From: a virus
Length of the DNA: 39,543 nt
IMG/VR virus record: IMGVR_UViG_3300033145_001218
Location: 1 to 39,543 of that record
Reading direction: 5' to 3' (one strand)
Part shown: positions 8,227 to 16,048 of the stretch, in pieces
Layout of the letters: each line of letters begins with the position of its first letter
How positions within the stretch are numbered: the first letter of the stretch is position 1
Made by a program: the position numbers and the translations under genes
The notes under the pieces: generated by a model
The model's input: the letters and a program-made list of their open reading frames with translations, nothing else
Database searches by the model: none
Told to the model about the DNA's origin: nothing

Positions 8227-8697
8227 GTGACCTACGCGAGCACGGACGATATCACGACCGGGCGCCTGCCCGGGCGCTCGCTGAGTGGCTCCTCGAAGCC
8301 GAACACCACCCAGATCGCTCAGTGGATCACCGAGGCCGAGTCGATGCTCCATGGCCGGCTCGCTCAGGCCGGGGTCTCCACGCCGATCACGGACAGCGAC
8401 GGCATCGAAATCATGAAGGCCTGGGCCTGCGACTACGCCACGGGCCAGACCCTGATGGCGTTGTCATCTGGCGCCGACGATCAGACCCACACCACCGGCA
8501 AAGAGTTGATCGACTCTTTCAAGGCGATCCTCGCCGAGATTCCTACCGACCCGTCCGGCTTCGAGTCGATGCTCAGCGGCGGCAGCACGAGCGAGAGCAC
8601 CCGGCGCGTGCGGTCCTATCCCGTGGATAACAGCGACGGGAAATCGATCTCCGATGGCGACTTCGACCCGACCTTCACCCGCGACGAGGTCTTCTAA
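8227..8697 (+). CDS. Putative head-tail connector/adaptor protein
   Basis: A 156-residue protein starts at GTG 8227. It begins with YASTDDITTGRLPGR and a helical segment (TTQIAQWITEAESMLHGRLAQAG), the layout of head-tail adaptor proteins (gp6/gp36-like) that sit under the portal. Its stop overlaps the next start (TAATG). The assignment rests on this N-terminal pattern and on its place after the capsid and before the tail genes. A direct family match is not certain. Confidence 0.6.
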   Translation: MTYASTDDITTGRLPGRSLSGSSKPNTTQIAQWITEAESMLHGRLAQAGVSTPITDSDGIEIMKAWACDYATGQTLMALSSGADDQTHTTGKELIDSFKAILAEIPTDPSGFESMLSGGSTSESTRRVRSYPVDNSDGKSISDGDFDPTFTRDEVF

Positions 8698-9278
8698 TGG
8701 CCGGCCGTGCCCTCAACCCACGGTCGCGGTCAATGGCGCACCAGATTCGGCGGGATCGCCAGTCGACCAGGATGATCCACTCCCAGACCGATCCATCCCC
8801 GGACAAGCTCGCCGAGATGTACGAGCACCTCGCCGCCGAGTTGACCGACTTCTCGTCACTGTGGCCGACGCTTGCACCGATGATCGGCAAGGACCTGGCG
8901 GCCAACGTCCTTACCGAGGGCCGGAACCTCGGCGAGACCTGGCAGCGGCTGAGCAAGGGCTACCTGGACAGAAAGGTCCGAGCCGGGTTCCCGCGGCGGA
9001 TGTTGATCCGCTCGAAGGCGCTCGTGGAAAGCCTCGGGCGCGGCCAGACGATGAGCCAGAGCCCGGGCCATTTGAGCGTAGGGATCCCGGGCGGCCCCGA
9101 CGCCTACGGCCATGACGTCCATTACGGATGGCGACGGCGCGGTGAGCACTGGCTCCCGCCGCGCAAGTTCATGGCGTTCAGCAAGCGGATGATATCGACC
9201 GCGCAGGAGATGATGTTCCAGCGCGTCCGGACGTTGCTCGAGGGCACAGGCCAGCGGCTCAACAGGGGTTGGACGTGA
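8697..9278 (+). CDS. Virion morphogenesis/tail completion protein (Mu gpG/P2 gpS-like)
   Basis: A 193-residue basic protein. The central pattern (KGYLDRKVRAGFPRRMLIRS, then ALVESLG and a GDA-type turn, then HDVHYGWRRRGEHWLPPRKF) matches the phage virion morphogenesis/HK97 gp10-like family: tyrosine and arginine-rich, ending with LPPRKFMAFS. Such proteins form the neck or complete the tail-head joint. It overlaps its neighbours at both ends, so it is translated with the connector genes. Confidence 0.7.
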   Translation: MAGRALNPRSRSMAHQIRRDRQSTRMIHSQTDPSPDKLAEMYEHLAAELTDFSSLWPTLAPMIGKDLAANVLTEGRNLGETWQRLSKGYLDRKVRAGFPRRMLIRSKALVESLGRGQTMSQSPGHLSVGIPGGPDAYGHDVHYGWRRRGEHWLPPRKFMAFSKRMISTAQEMMFQRVRTLLEGTGQRLNRGWT

Positions 9279-9751
9279 CCGAGCATTACGTTTCGGCCGC
9301 CGTCGCCGCGCTCGGCGACTACTACGAGGCCAACCTCGAGGACCAGCTCGCATTGGTGGAGGCCGCAAGCGGGCTCGAGGAAGGGGCACTTGAGCTACCC
9401 GACGCCTACGTGAAGGGCTTTGTCCCGTCTGACACCAGGTCCCCGCTGTTGATGGTCTTCGATGATGGCATGAGGGCCGTTGACCAAGGGTCTGGCATCT
9501 ATGCCGTCTCTTGTGGGGCGGCCATCGTGTTCAACGGTGACGCAGATGTCGCCGCCGGCCAAGAGAAGATCCGCAGGTATCTGACGGCCGTCGTGTGGAC
9601 GGTAGCGAAGAATCCAACGCTGAGTGGCGCCGTCATCAACTGTGCCTTCGTCCGCGCTAGCCGCGAGGGCGTCATCGACGCACCCGCAGAAACCCGACAC
9701 GCCTACTTCGTCGACTGGGAAGTCCTGGTGGACGACCCAGTGGCGATTTGA
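9275..9751 (+). CDS. Putative tail terminator/minor tail protein
   Basis: GTG 9275 overlaps the upstream stop (GTGA) and gives 158 residues; a TTG at 9269 is less likely. The protein is alpha/beta with a central FDDGMRAVDQGSGIYAVSCG and ends in a beta segment (HAYFVDWEVLVDDP). Size and position, after gp10-like and before the tail tube gene, fit a tail terminator (gpU-like). The sequence alone does not prove this. Confidence 0.5.
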   Translation: MTEHYVSAAVAALGDYYEANLEDQLALVEAASGLEEGALELPDAYVKGFVPSDTRSPLLMVFDDGMRAVDQGSGIYAVSCGAAIVFNGDADVAAGQEKIRRYLTAVVWTVAKNPTLSGAVINCAFVRASREGVIDAPAETRHAYFVDWEVLVDDPVAI

Positions 9752-9759
9752 GGTCACCC

Positions 9760-9999
9760 ATGCCAACGATGCGCCCTCCCCACTACCAAGGCCTGGTCTA
9801 CAACGGCCGGCACATCGCTGACGGCGACACCGTTGACGTTCTGCCCAGAGACGTCGTGGACTTCGAGGCCGCCGATTGGCACCGCGTCGATCCTGTCGGT
9901 GATCAAAAAGAGCCGCAGGACCTCGCTGAGCTCGAGGCGAAGTACGAGGCCTCGATTATCGCCGACGCCAAAACTGACACGGAGGAGCGCCAGCCATGA
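9760..9999 (+). CDS. Small conserved-type protein in the tail module
   Basis: ATG 9760 has GAGGT five bases upstream, giving 79 residues. The core reads as a small beta domain (YNGRHIADGDTVDVLPRDVV, then DWHRVD) followed by an acidic helix (LAELEAKYEAS). It overlaps the tail tube start (ATGA). A comparable tiny gene sits before the tail tube or sheath gene in many Mu-like phages. Function unknown. Confidence 0.6.
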   Translation: MPTMRPPHYQGLVYNGRHIADGDTVDVLPRDVVDFEAADWHRVDPVGDQKEPQDLAELEAKYEASIIADAKTDTEERQP

Positions 10000-11153
10000 C
10001 CAGTCCCGCCACCGACCTCACCCGAAGGATTTGGATCAAGGCCGAAACCTCCTACGACACCTACGTGGCGCTCGCAGCCACCGACGGCGTCGACGCTGAC
10101 CTCCAGCTCGTTCCGGATATCTCTTACACAAAAATCGAGAGTCACGTCGGCACCGCGTCGGTACAAGGGTTTATCCCAGGTGACCAGGACAACAAGTGGA
10201 ACTGCGAGACTCTTATCCGTCCCGGCGCCCTCGGGGTCGCCCCAGATATTGGTGCGCTACTCGCTCACGCCCTGGGCGCTGAGACCATCGTCGGCGGGAC
10301 GTCGGTAGTCTATGAAATCGACGACACCTGTCCGTCGGCCGGGCTCGAATTTGCCGCCCACGCTGGCTCCGACGGGCAGTACTACGCCCGCGGCAACGGC
10401 GGGTGGGCTGAATCGCTCACTATCGAGGCCTCGCAGGGATCGATGCCGAAGATCAAAGCCAGCGGCGGATACGCTACCCACTCGGCGATCAAGGCGGGCG
10501 CGGCGTGCACTGCGGTCGAGGACGCCGGCGAGTCGATCATCGCAGTCGATTCCGATGAGGCAGCCTGTCTGGCGGGCGAACCGATCGTGAAATTCGACAC
10601 CGAGGATAATGGTGGTGACGGGTACCAGGTTACATCTATCGACTACGCGGCCGACACCTTCACTGTATCCCCCGTGCTCGTCGGCCCCACCGAGATTGGT
10701 GACAAAATCTATCCCGTGGTCCCGTCCCACACTCTCACCGGCACGCCGATCGGCATCCAGCACATGGTCACAATCGGCGGTGTCGAGTTCGGAATCCTCA
10801 AGGCAACGATAAGCATGACCTTGAGCATCAAGCCACGCCGGGATGGCAGCAGTGACGTGCCGGTCGGCCTGATCGGACCCGTCATCCGCGAGTTCACTGG
10901 CGAGCTAGAGCTCTACGAACGGGAGGTCAGCACGCCGGTCACCGGCGCCGCGTGGTTCAACGGTATCAAGGCGGTCAACCTGCGGCTCGGCCCGGACACC
11001 CCCGGTGCTCGGTGCAAACCGCAGATGCCGGCATGCCAGCTCAAAGTCGTTAAGGAGAACTGGTCCACAGAGGATGGCCTGCGTGTCACCCTCGCCTTTA
11101 TGGCCAAGCAGAGCGCCGTCGCCGGCGACGAGTTCAGTCTCATCTTTGATTAG
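9996..11153 (+). CDS. Major tail tube protein
   Basis: A 385-residue protein begins MTSPATDLTRRIWIKAETSY, a typical opening for phage tail tube proteins of the siphovirus type. Beta-rich sequence follows, including a duplicated tube-fold pattern and an insertion around residues 190-240. The size is large but within range for tube proteins carrying an extra domain. The next two genes are the frameshifted chaperone and the tape measure, the canonical order. No sheath gene was recognised, which favours a non-contractile tail. Confidence 0.75.
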   Translation: MTSPATDLTRRIWIKAETSYDTYVALAATDGVDADLQLVPDISYTKIESHVGTASVQGFIPGDQDNKWNCETLIRPGALGVAPDIGALLAHALGAETIVGGTSVVYEIDDTCPSAGLEFAAHAGSDGQYYARGNGGWAESLTIEASQGSMPKIKASGGYATHSAIKAGAACTAVEDAGESIIAVDSDEAACLAGEPIVKFDTEDNGGDGYQVTSIDYAADTFTVSPVLVGPTEIGDKIYPVVPSHTLTGTPIGIQHMVTIGGVEFGILKATISMTLSIKPRRDGSSDVPVGLIGPVIREFTGELELYEREVSTPVTGAAWFNGIKAVNLRLGPDTPGARCKPQMPACQLKVVKENWSTEDGLRVTLAFMAKQSAVAGDEFSLIFD

Positions 11154-11165
11154 CAGGAGGCCACC

Positions 11166-11702
11166 GTGGCTCGACGAGTACAAGGACCGCCCCCGGGCCG
11201 CGAGGCCTGGTTCACCCCCGTCGCCTTCGGAAACGCCAAGGCGCTCCCCGAGGACAGGATTCGGGTCAAGCTCCGCTACCCGACCGAGGGCGACCGAAGG
11301 CGCGCATCGAGCGCGGCCATAAGGATGGAGATGGGCACCGCCCAGGGCGCAACCGGCGACGGCCCGGTGGTCGTCAAGGGTGGCTCCGTCGAGCAACAGA
11401 TTGAGCTGATCCTCACCGAACACGTCGTCGAGGTCGAGGGGTACGAGGACGCAGCCGGCCGGCCAATCACGACGGGCGCGCAGCTCTACGAGTACGGAGA
11501 GCGCGACATCGCTGACGAGGTCTACACGGAGCTCAGGGCAGGGCTCGCCCTACAGGAGGTAGAAAAAAAAACCTCCGACGAGTCGCCCGCCTCGCCGCCT
11601 CCGACGCCAGTCCCCTCGGATGGGACTGCGCCGAGTGCCGAAAGTTCGGCACCGACGTCGAGCGAGGACACGACGCAAACCAGCCCCACATCGTCACAGT
11701 AA
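11166..11702 (+). CDS. Tail assembly chaperone, zero-frame product (gpG-like)
   Basis: A 178-residue protein starts at GTG 11166, with AGGAGG 10 bases upstream. The folded part is about residues 1-135. After codon 135 the sequence becomes serine/proline/threonine-rich (SPASPPPTPVPS), exactly where a -1 frame carries a better-looking protein. As in lambda G, the short product and a longer frameshifted product would chaperone the tape measure during tail assembly. The function is inferred from position and the slippery site. Confidence 0.75.
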   Translation: MARRVQGPPPGREAWFTPVAFGNAKALPEDRIRVKLRYPTEGDRRRASSAAIRMEMGTAQGATGDGPVVVKGGSVEQQIELILTEHVVEVEGYEDAAGRPITTGAQLYEYGERDIADEVYTELRAGLALQEVEKKTSDESPASPPPTPVPSDGTAPSAESSAPTSSEDTTQTSPTSSQ

Positions 11703-11953
11703 CATGGAGGGACAAGTGGCACAGATGCCCCAAGGCATGGCTCGACCAAGAGGCTCGCCACGAGGCGGAGCTGTATGCCGACGCTCGGCGGTATCTGGTG
11801 CGGGGCATCATGCCGGAGGCGGGAGGGTGGAACGATCAGGATCCACGATGGGCTGAGGCCGTCGGGATAGTCGCGGAAGAAACCGAGGCAGCGAGAAAGG
11901 CGCAGGACAGTGGGAGCCCAAGCAAGCCTGACCACCACCCTCCGAGGCGATGA
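11166..11953 (+). CDS. Tail assembly chaperone, -1 frameshift product (gpGT-like)
   Basis: Reading the zero frame to codon 11568-11570 and then slipping -1 continues from AAC 11570-11572 to the TGA at 11951-11953, adding 127 codons for a total of about 262 residues. The extension is protein-like: CAECRKFGTDVERGHD with a CxxC pair, VTVTWRDKWHRCPKAWLDQE, then acidic helices. No start codon suits a separate gene. Its end overlaps the tape measure start (11910) by 44 bases. Lambda gpGT follows the same plan. The frameshift is inferred from sequence and not proven. Confidence 0.8.
11554..11571 (+). promoter_or_regulatory. -1 ribosomal frameshift site (A9 run) with upstream SD-like motif
   Basis: Nine A residues occupy 11563-11571. 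In the zero frame this contains A AAA AAA (11564-11570), an ideal slippery heptamer with two tandem AAA codons. AGGAGGT at 11554-11560 lies just upstream and could act as an internal Shine-Dalgarno stimulator, as in dnaX, though it is closer here than in dnaX. No downstream pseudoknot was worked out. Confidence 0.8.
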
Positions 11954-14168
11954 CAAGGTCAGTGCCACCCTCCACTCCGCCGCTGACGCTGCGCTCAAGC
12001 TGGCGAGCGCTGAGGTAGAGGCAGCAAAAAAGGCTGAAGCCGCAAGCGAAGGTTCGACCAAGGCCAAGAAGGCACAGGTCAGCGCATCCAAACAGGTCGC
12101 CCTCGCGATTGCCCAGGAAGCCGCTGCGGGTAACCCGCTCAAGTCCAAGCTGGCCGAGCTCAACGCGGCGCACGCCACCCTCAAGGCGCAGATGACCGCG
12201 CTCGTGAAGGCCGGCAAGCCGATCCCACCTCAGATGGCCGCGGCAGCCGCGGCGGCTGAGAAGGCCTCGGCCGCCATCAAACGGCAGTCGAAGGTACAGA
12301 AGACCGCGGCGACGAGCGGCGTCAACCTGACCGACAGCATCAAGGCTGCCGCGGTGGCCTACGTGAGCCTCGCTGCCGCAGCCAGGGCCGCGACGGCACT
12401 CAAGGATCTGGTCACCGACCACATCGAGGCCGGTGACGCTCTGTCGAAGATGTCGCAGCGCCTCGGCGTCAGCGTCGAGAAGCTGCAGGAGTATCAGTTC
12501 ACCGCCAGCTCCGCCGGCATTGCCAACGAGCAGCTCGCCGATGCTTTCAAGGCTTTGGGGCGCCGGGCCGCAGACGCCGCCGCCGGCAACAAGGAGTTCG
12601 GCAAAGGGTTCGAGATGCTCGGCGTCGACGTCGAGACCGCCAGCGGGCGCCTGAAGACGGTCGAGGAGCTATTACCTGAGATCGCAGACGGTCTCGCGGC
12701 ACAGGCTGACCAAGGCGTACGGGCAAGCGCTTCGATGCGAGTACTCGGCGACTCCGGGGTCAAGCTGCTCCCGATGCTACAGGGCGGCTCCGCTGAGTTG
12801 GAGAGGTACGCTGCCCGGGCGCATGAGGTAGGGGCCGTGATGTCCGACGAGACCGCGGCGGCGGCCGAGACTGCGGCGCAAGCGTTCACCGAGCTCGACG
12901 CGGCGACAGGTGGGCTCAAGACGGCCGTGGCAGCCGAGCTCGTCCCGGCTGTTACCGATCTCGCCAAAGGGCTCACTGAGATTGCCTCGTGGGGTGTGTC
13001 TGCCGACATCGCCATCGGCGGGCTCAAGGGGACCCTCTTGGCGCTCGCTGGTCCGGCCGCTGGAGTGGCAGCCTCGTTCATCAGCATTGCCGGCGCCGTG
13101 ACGGAGCTGTCCGAAGAGGAGAAGTTCCTGCTTGAGCAGGAGAAGCAGGGCGAAGCCGATCGGCTCAAGTGGGAGCGCGAGCAGGACGCCCGCGCCCGCG
13201 CCGAACTCTCGCGCATTGAGGCCAGGAAGAAGGCAAACGAGCAGGCGTCAAAGGAGCTGCTCAAGACCCGTGCCGCTGAGGAGAAAGAGCTCGCCGCCGC
13301 TGCGGCCGCGCGTGAGGCCGAGCAACAGAAGGAGACAGCGGCATCGCTCAAGATGCTGAGGCAGGTCGAGGCCGAAAAGGCAAAGATTGCCGAGAAGGAG
13401 CTCGCGGCGGCAAAGCAACAACAAGACGAGCTCGCCGCGCTCGCCAAGACAGCTAAAGAGGAGTCTATCGCCACGGCCGAGGCCACGGCCGACAAGTGGA
13501 TCACGGTCGGTACCGACATCGGCGCCACATTCGTCACGATGTTCTCCAACATAGCCGAGGGCGAGAAAACCGCCGGCGAGATTGCGGGCGAAGCCATGGC
13601 CAGTCTGCTCGCAATGGCCCTCCAAACAGCATCGGAGTTCATGGCAATCGAGGCGGCCAAGGCCGCCGCCGCAGCCTTTGCTGCCCACGCAGGCATCGGG
13701 CCTTTCATTGGTCTCGCCATTGGAGCCGCCGCCGCTGCCACTGCTGCGGCGGCCGTCATGAGTTTTGCCAACTTTGCCGAAGGCGGCCTGGTCACCGGAG
13801 GTCAACCCGGCCGCGATTCCGTTCCTGCGCTCCTCATGCCTGGCGAGCTCGTAATTCCCACTGACCAGACCGACGGGATCCGTCGATTGCTTGGAATGGC
13901 TGGCAGCGGCGCACCGCTTCGAATGGCCGATGGTGGCGTCGTGATTAACGGCGACGCAGGCAACACTACGTCCGCCGGCGCCACAATCGGAACGGTGAAC
14001 GAGGGCGACATCAACCTGACCATCAGCGCCAGTTTCCCGACGGATGCTGCGGGTTGGGATCAGCTGACCAAGGCTTCCATCATTCCATCGCTCAAGCGCC
14101 TGCAGAAGGCCGGACAGTTCACCATGGTGTCCATTGCCCTTCCACCTACGATGGTGAGGATCATCTAA
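11910..14168 (+). CDS. Tape measure protein
   Basis: This 752-residue protein sets tail length and passes into the host envelope on ejection. It starts at GTG 11910 inside the frameshifted chaperone gene. The sequence is alanine-rich and helical throughout: coiled coils about 20-135, a conserved-type core about 165-300 (ISKMSQRLG-like segment DALSKMSQRLGVSVEKL), another charged coiled coil about 395-530, hydrophobic helices about 560-615, and a C-terminal GGLVTGGQPGRDSVPALLMP motif that is common at tape measure C-termini. At roughly 0.15 nm per residue the tail would be about 110 nm. Confidence 0.9.
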   Translation: MGAQASLTTTLRGDDKVSATLHSAADAALKLASAEVEAAKKAEAASEGSTKAKKAQVSASKQVALAIAQEAAAGNPLKSKLAELNAAHATLKAQMTALVKAGKPIPPQMAAAAAAAEKASAAIKRQSKVQKTAATSGVNLTDSIKAAAVAYVSLAAAARAATALKDLVTDHIEAGDALSKMSQRLGVSVEKLQEYQFTASSAGIANEQLADAFKALGRRAADAAAGNKEFGKGFEMLGVDVETASGRLKTVEELLPEIADGLAAQADQGVRASASMRVLGDSGVKLLPMLQGGSAELERYAARAHEVGAVMSDETAAAAETAAQAFTELDAATGGLKTAVAAELVPAVTDLAKGLTEIASWGVSADIAIGGLKGTLLALAGPAAGVAASFISIAGAVTELSEEEKFLLEQEKQGEADRLKWEREQDARARAELSRIEARKKANEQASKELLKTRAAEEKELAAAAAAREAEQQKETAASLKMLRQVEAEKAKIAEKELAAAKQQQDELAALAKTAKEESIATAEATADKWITVGTDIGATFVTMFSNIAEGEKTAGEIAGEAMASLLAMALQTASEFMAIEAAKAAAAAFAAHAGIGPFIGLAIGAAAAATAAAAVMSFANFAEGGLVTGGQPGRDSVPALLMPGELVIPTDQTDGIRRLLGMAGSGAPLRMADGGVVINGDAGNTTSAGATIGTVNEGDINLTISASFPTDAAGWDQLTKASIIPSLKRLQKAGQFTMVSIALPPTMVRII

Positions 14169-14174
14169 CCCGCA

Positions 14175-15140
14175 ATGGCTTGGACAGCGGCCACAATCAG
14201 CGGCGACGAATGGACCGCGCACCAGGCGGACAAACCTTGCGCGGTCGGCACCCATTGCCTGATGGATGCCTTCGCCGCCTCAGCCACCGGCGGGATCTGG
14301 TCGCAGGCCGGCAACACCACCGACACCGACGAGACCGCGAGCGGTTACCCCACGACCTGCGCCTACGACGGGCTCGGCAACTCGAGCAAAGCCACCGCGC
14401 CCGACGCAGTCCAGACGGACTGGTATCTGTCCTTTGACTTGTCGGCCAACCCGATCGAGTTCGACACCGTAGCCATCTTCGCCGCAGACGGCCCCACGGC
14501 GATTGACTTCGACGACGCCACCTTTGTGCAGCTCGAGATTGCAGACGACGCGACGTTCTCAACCCGCCACGAGGCGCCGCTCGTACTCTCGTCAGGCGCA
14601 GCCTACGCCGTGGGAACCGGGCCGCTCAGCCTGCGCGTGTTCCACACGATGCTGACCCACGATTTTCCAGACCCAAAGCGGTATAGCAACGTGGCCTTCC
14701 TTCGTATCTGGGTGAGGCACAACGCAGGCCTCCTGCAGCCGTTGATCAACGAGCTCTGGCTCGGCCGCCGGCGGCAACTATTGCATCAGCCCGCCCTGCC
14801 CTGGGATGACCGCCACGAGATCTCGGCCCTCGAGGGCGGCGACCGCGCAACGTGTGGCCTCAATCCGGCCTACACCCGCCACCGCGGCCGCGCCCAGCGA
14901 ACCGTCCGTGCCGAGATCGGGACCGACGCCGAGCTCGAGGTCTTCACCGACTTCTGGGCGGATTGCGACTATGGCGCGCGTTCGTTCCTGTGGATCGAGT
15001 CTCCGGCGACCGCACCGGCCGGCTACCTGATGGTCGCCGCCGGCGGCGAGCCCGAGTTCAACGCCGCCAAGACCGGGCCGTTCCGCCGGGACCTCGAGCT
15101 CTCGATGATCGAGCTCGACCCGTTCAGGGGGCAGGCCTGA
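14175..15140 (+). CDS. Minor tail protein A (distal tail), paralogue of the next gene
   Basis: A 321-residue beta-rich protein begins MAWTAATISGDEW. The C-terminal half has LWLGRRRQLLHQPALPWDDRH, then a beta domain ending GARSFLWIESP, YLMVAAGG and a conserved-looking MIELDPF. This closely parallels the following gene along its whole length, so the two are tandem paralogues. Placed between the tape measure and the hub protein, it is probably a distal-tail or tail-tip component. The stop overlaps the next start (TGATG). Confidence 0.7.
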   Translation: MAWTAATISGDEWTAHQADKPCAVGTHCLMDAFAASATGGIWSQAGNTTDTDETASGYPTTCAYDGLGNSSKATAPDAVQTDWYLSFDLSANPIEFDTVAIFAADGPTAIDFDDATFVQLEIADDATFSTRHEAPLVLSSGAAYAVGTGPLSLRVFHTMLTHDFPDPKRYSNVAFLRIWVRHNAGLLQPLINELWLGRRRQLLHQPALPWDDRHEISALEGGDRATCGLNPAYTRHRGRAQRTVRAEIGTDAELEVFTDFWADCDYGARSFLWIESPATAPAGYLMVAAGGEPEFNAAKTGPFRRDLELSMIELDPFRGQA

Positions 15141-16045
15141 TGGCATACAGCCCAGCCACCATTGGGGCCGCCGAGCTCGCCCACTTCGACGCGGACAAGC
15201 CGGCCATCCTTGCAGCCAACGCGCTCCGTGACGGCGTGCCCTCGATCGCCAAGTGGACCCGAACCGGCGACCTGGCCGACGCTGACGAGACCGAGGACTT
15301 TGCTCGGGTGGCGAGGGCCTATGACGGGTACGCCCATCCAGGGGCGCACACCTATCCCGAGGCCAACCGGACGACGTGGTACCTCGGGTTCCAGCTCTCC
15401 GTGCCACAGGTTATTGATTCGCTGGTCCTCTGCGGCTCGAACCTGTCGGCGGCGGCCACAATCTCGGTGCAGGTTGCCGATTCGGCCGACTTCCTCACCA
15501 ACCCGAACACGATAGCCGTGCTAACCCCCCCGTCTCCGGAGGGCCGTGTCGTCTCGATGAGTTTCCGCTGCGGCGGTCCGTGGGATCAGCGGATATCAGA
15601 CGTGAAGTTCATCCGCCTGGTCGTCACCCACGCCACCGGCTACGCCCCGCGGATCCGTGAGCTCTGGATCGGGCAACGCGTGCAACTCGAGTCGCGCCCT
15701 CACACCCCCGTCGACGATCGACACTATGCCGCGGTCGTCACCCAGGCCGACAGCAAGAGCGGGGTCATCACCCAGGCGCGCCACGAGCGCGGGGGTGCCC
15801 GCCGCGAGGCGGCCTTCGCCTTCGAGGACAGCGCGGCGGCCGCGGTCGTCGAGGGTTTTTGGGACGACTGCCGAGAGGGGGCCGCGCCGTTCTGGTGGGT
15901 CGAGACACCGAGCTCGGATCCTCAGGCCTACCTGATGAAACACGATGGCCTGCCCGAGTTCTCTCCGACCAATATTGGAAACAACGTCCGCGAGTGGCGT
16001 CTCCCGATGCGTGAGCAGAACCCCCTCCTGGCACTCGAGGGCTAG
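15140..16045 (+). CDS. Minor tail protein B (distal tail), paralogue of the preceding gene
   Basis: ATG 15140 overlaps the preceding stop, giving 301 residues; the frame stays open further upstream but only as a shadow of the previous gene. Features shared with its neighbour include the opening MAYSPATIG, LWIGQRVQLESRPHTPVDDRH, a tryptophan-containing GAAPFWWVETP, YLMKHDGLPEF and a C-terminal LPMREQNP. Clear similarity in order and spacing, with low identity, indicates an old duplication. It is probably a tail-tip ring component. Confidence 0.7.
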   Translation: MAYSPATIGAAELAHFDADKPAILAANALRDGVPSIAKWTRTGDLADADETEDFARVARAYDGYAHPGAHTYPEANRTTWYLGFQLSVPQVIDSLVLCGSNLSAAATISVQVADSADFLTNPNTIAVLTPPSPEGRVVSMSFRCGGPWDQRISDVKFIRLVVTHATGYAPRIRELWIGQRVQLESRPHTPVDDRHYAAVVTQADSKSGVITQARHERGGARREAAFAFEDSAAAAVVEGFWDDCREGAAPFWWVETPSSDPQAYLMKHDGLPEFSPTNIGNNVREWRLPMREQNPLLALEG

Positions 16046-16048
16046 ACG

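Noticed and set aside
9748-9759. TTG start for the small tail-module gene
   Set aside because: ATG 9760 has a proper Shine-Dalgarno (GAGGT) at the right distance; the TTG lies inside the upstream gene without one.
12494-13795. 433-residue open frame on the minus strand
   Set aside because: It lies fully antisense to the tape measure, is made of Ala/Ser runs typical of GC-rich antisense frames, and has no ribosome site or plausible domain.
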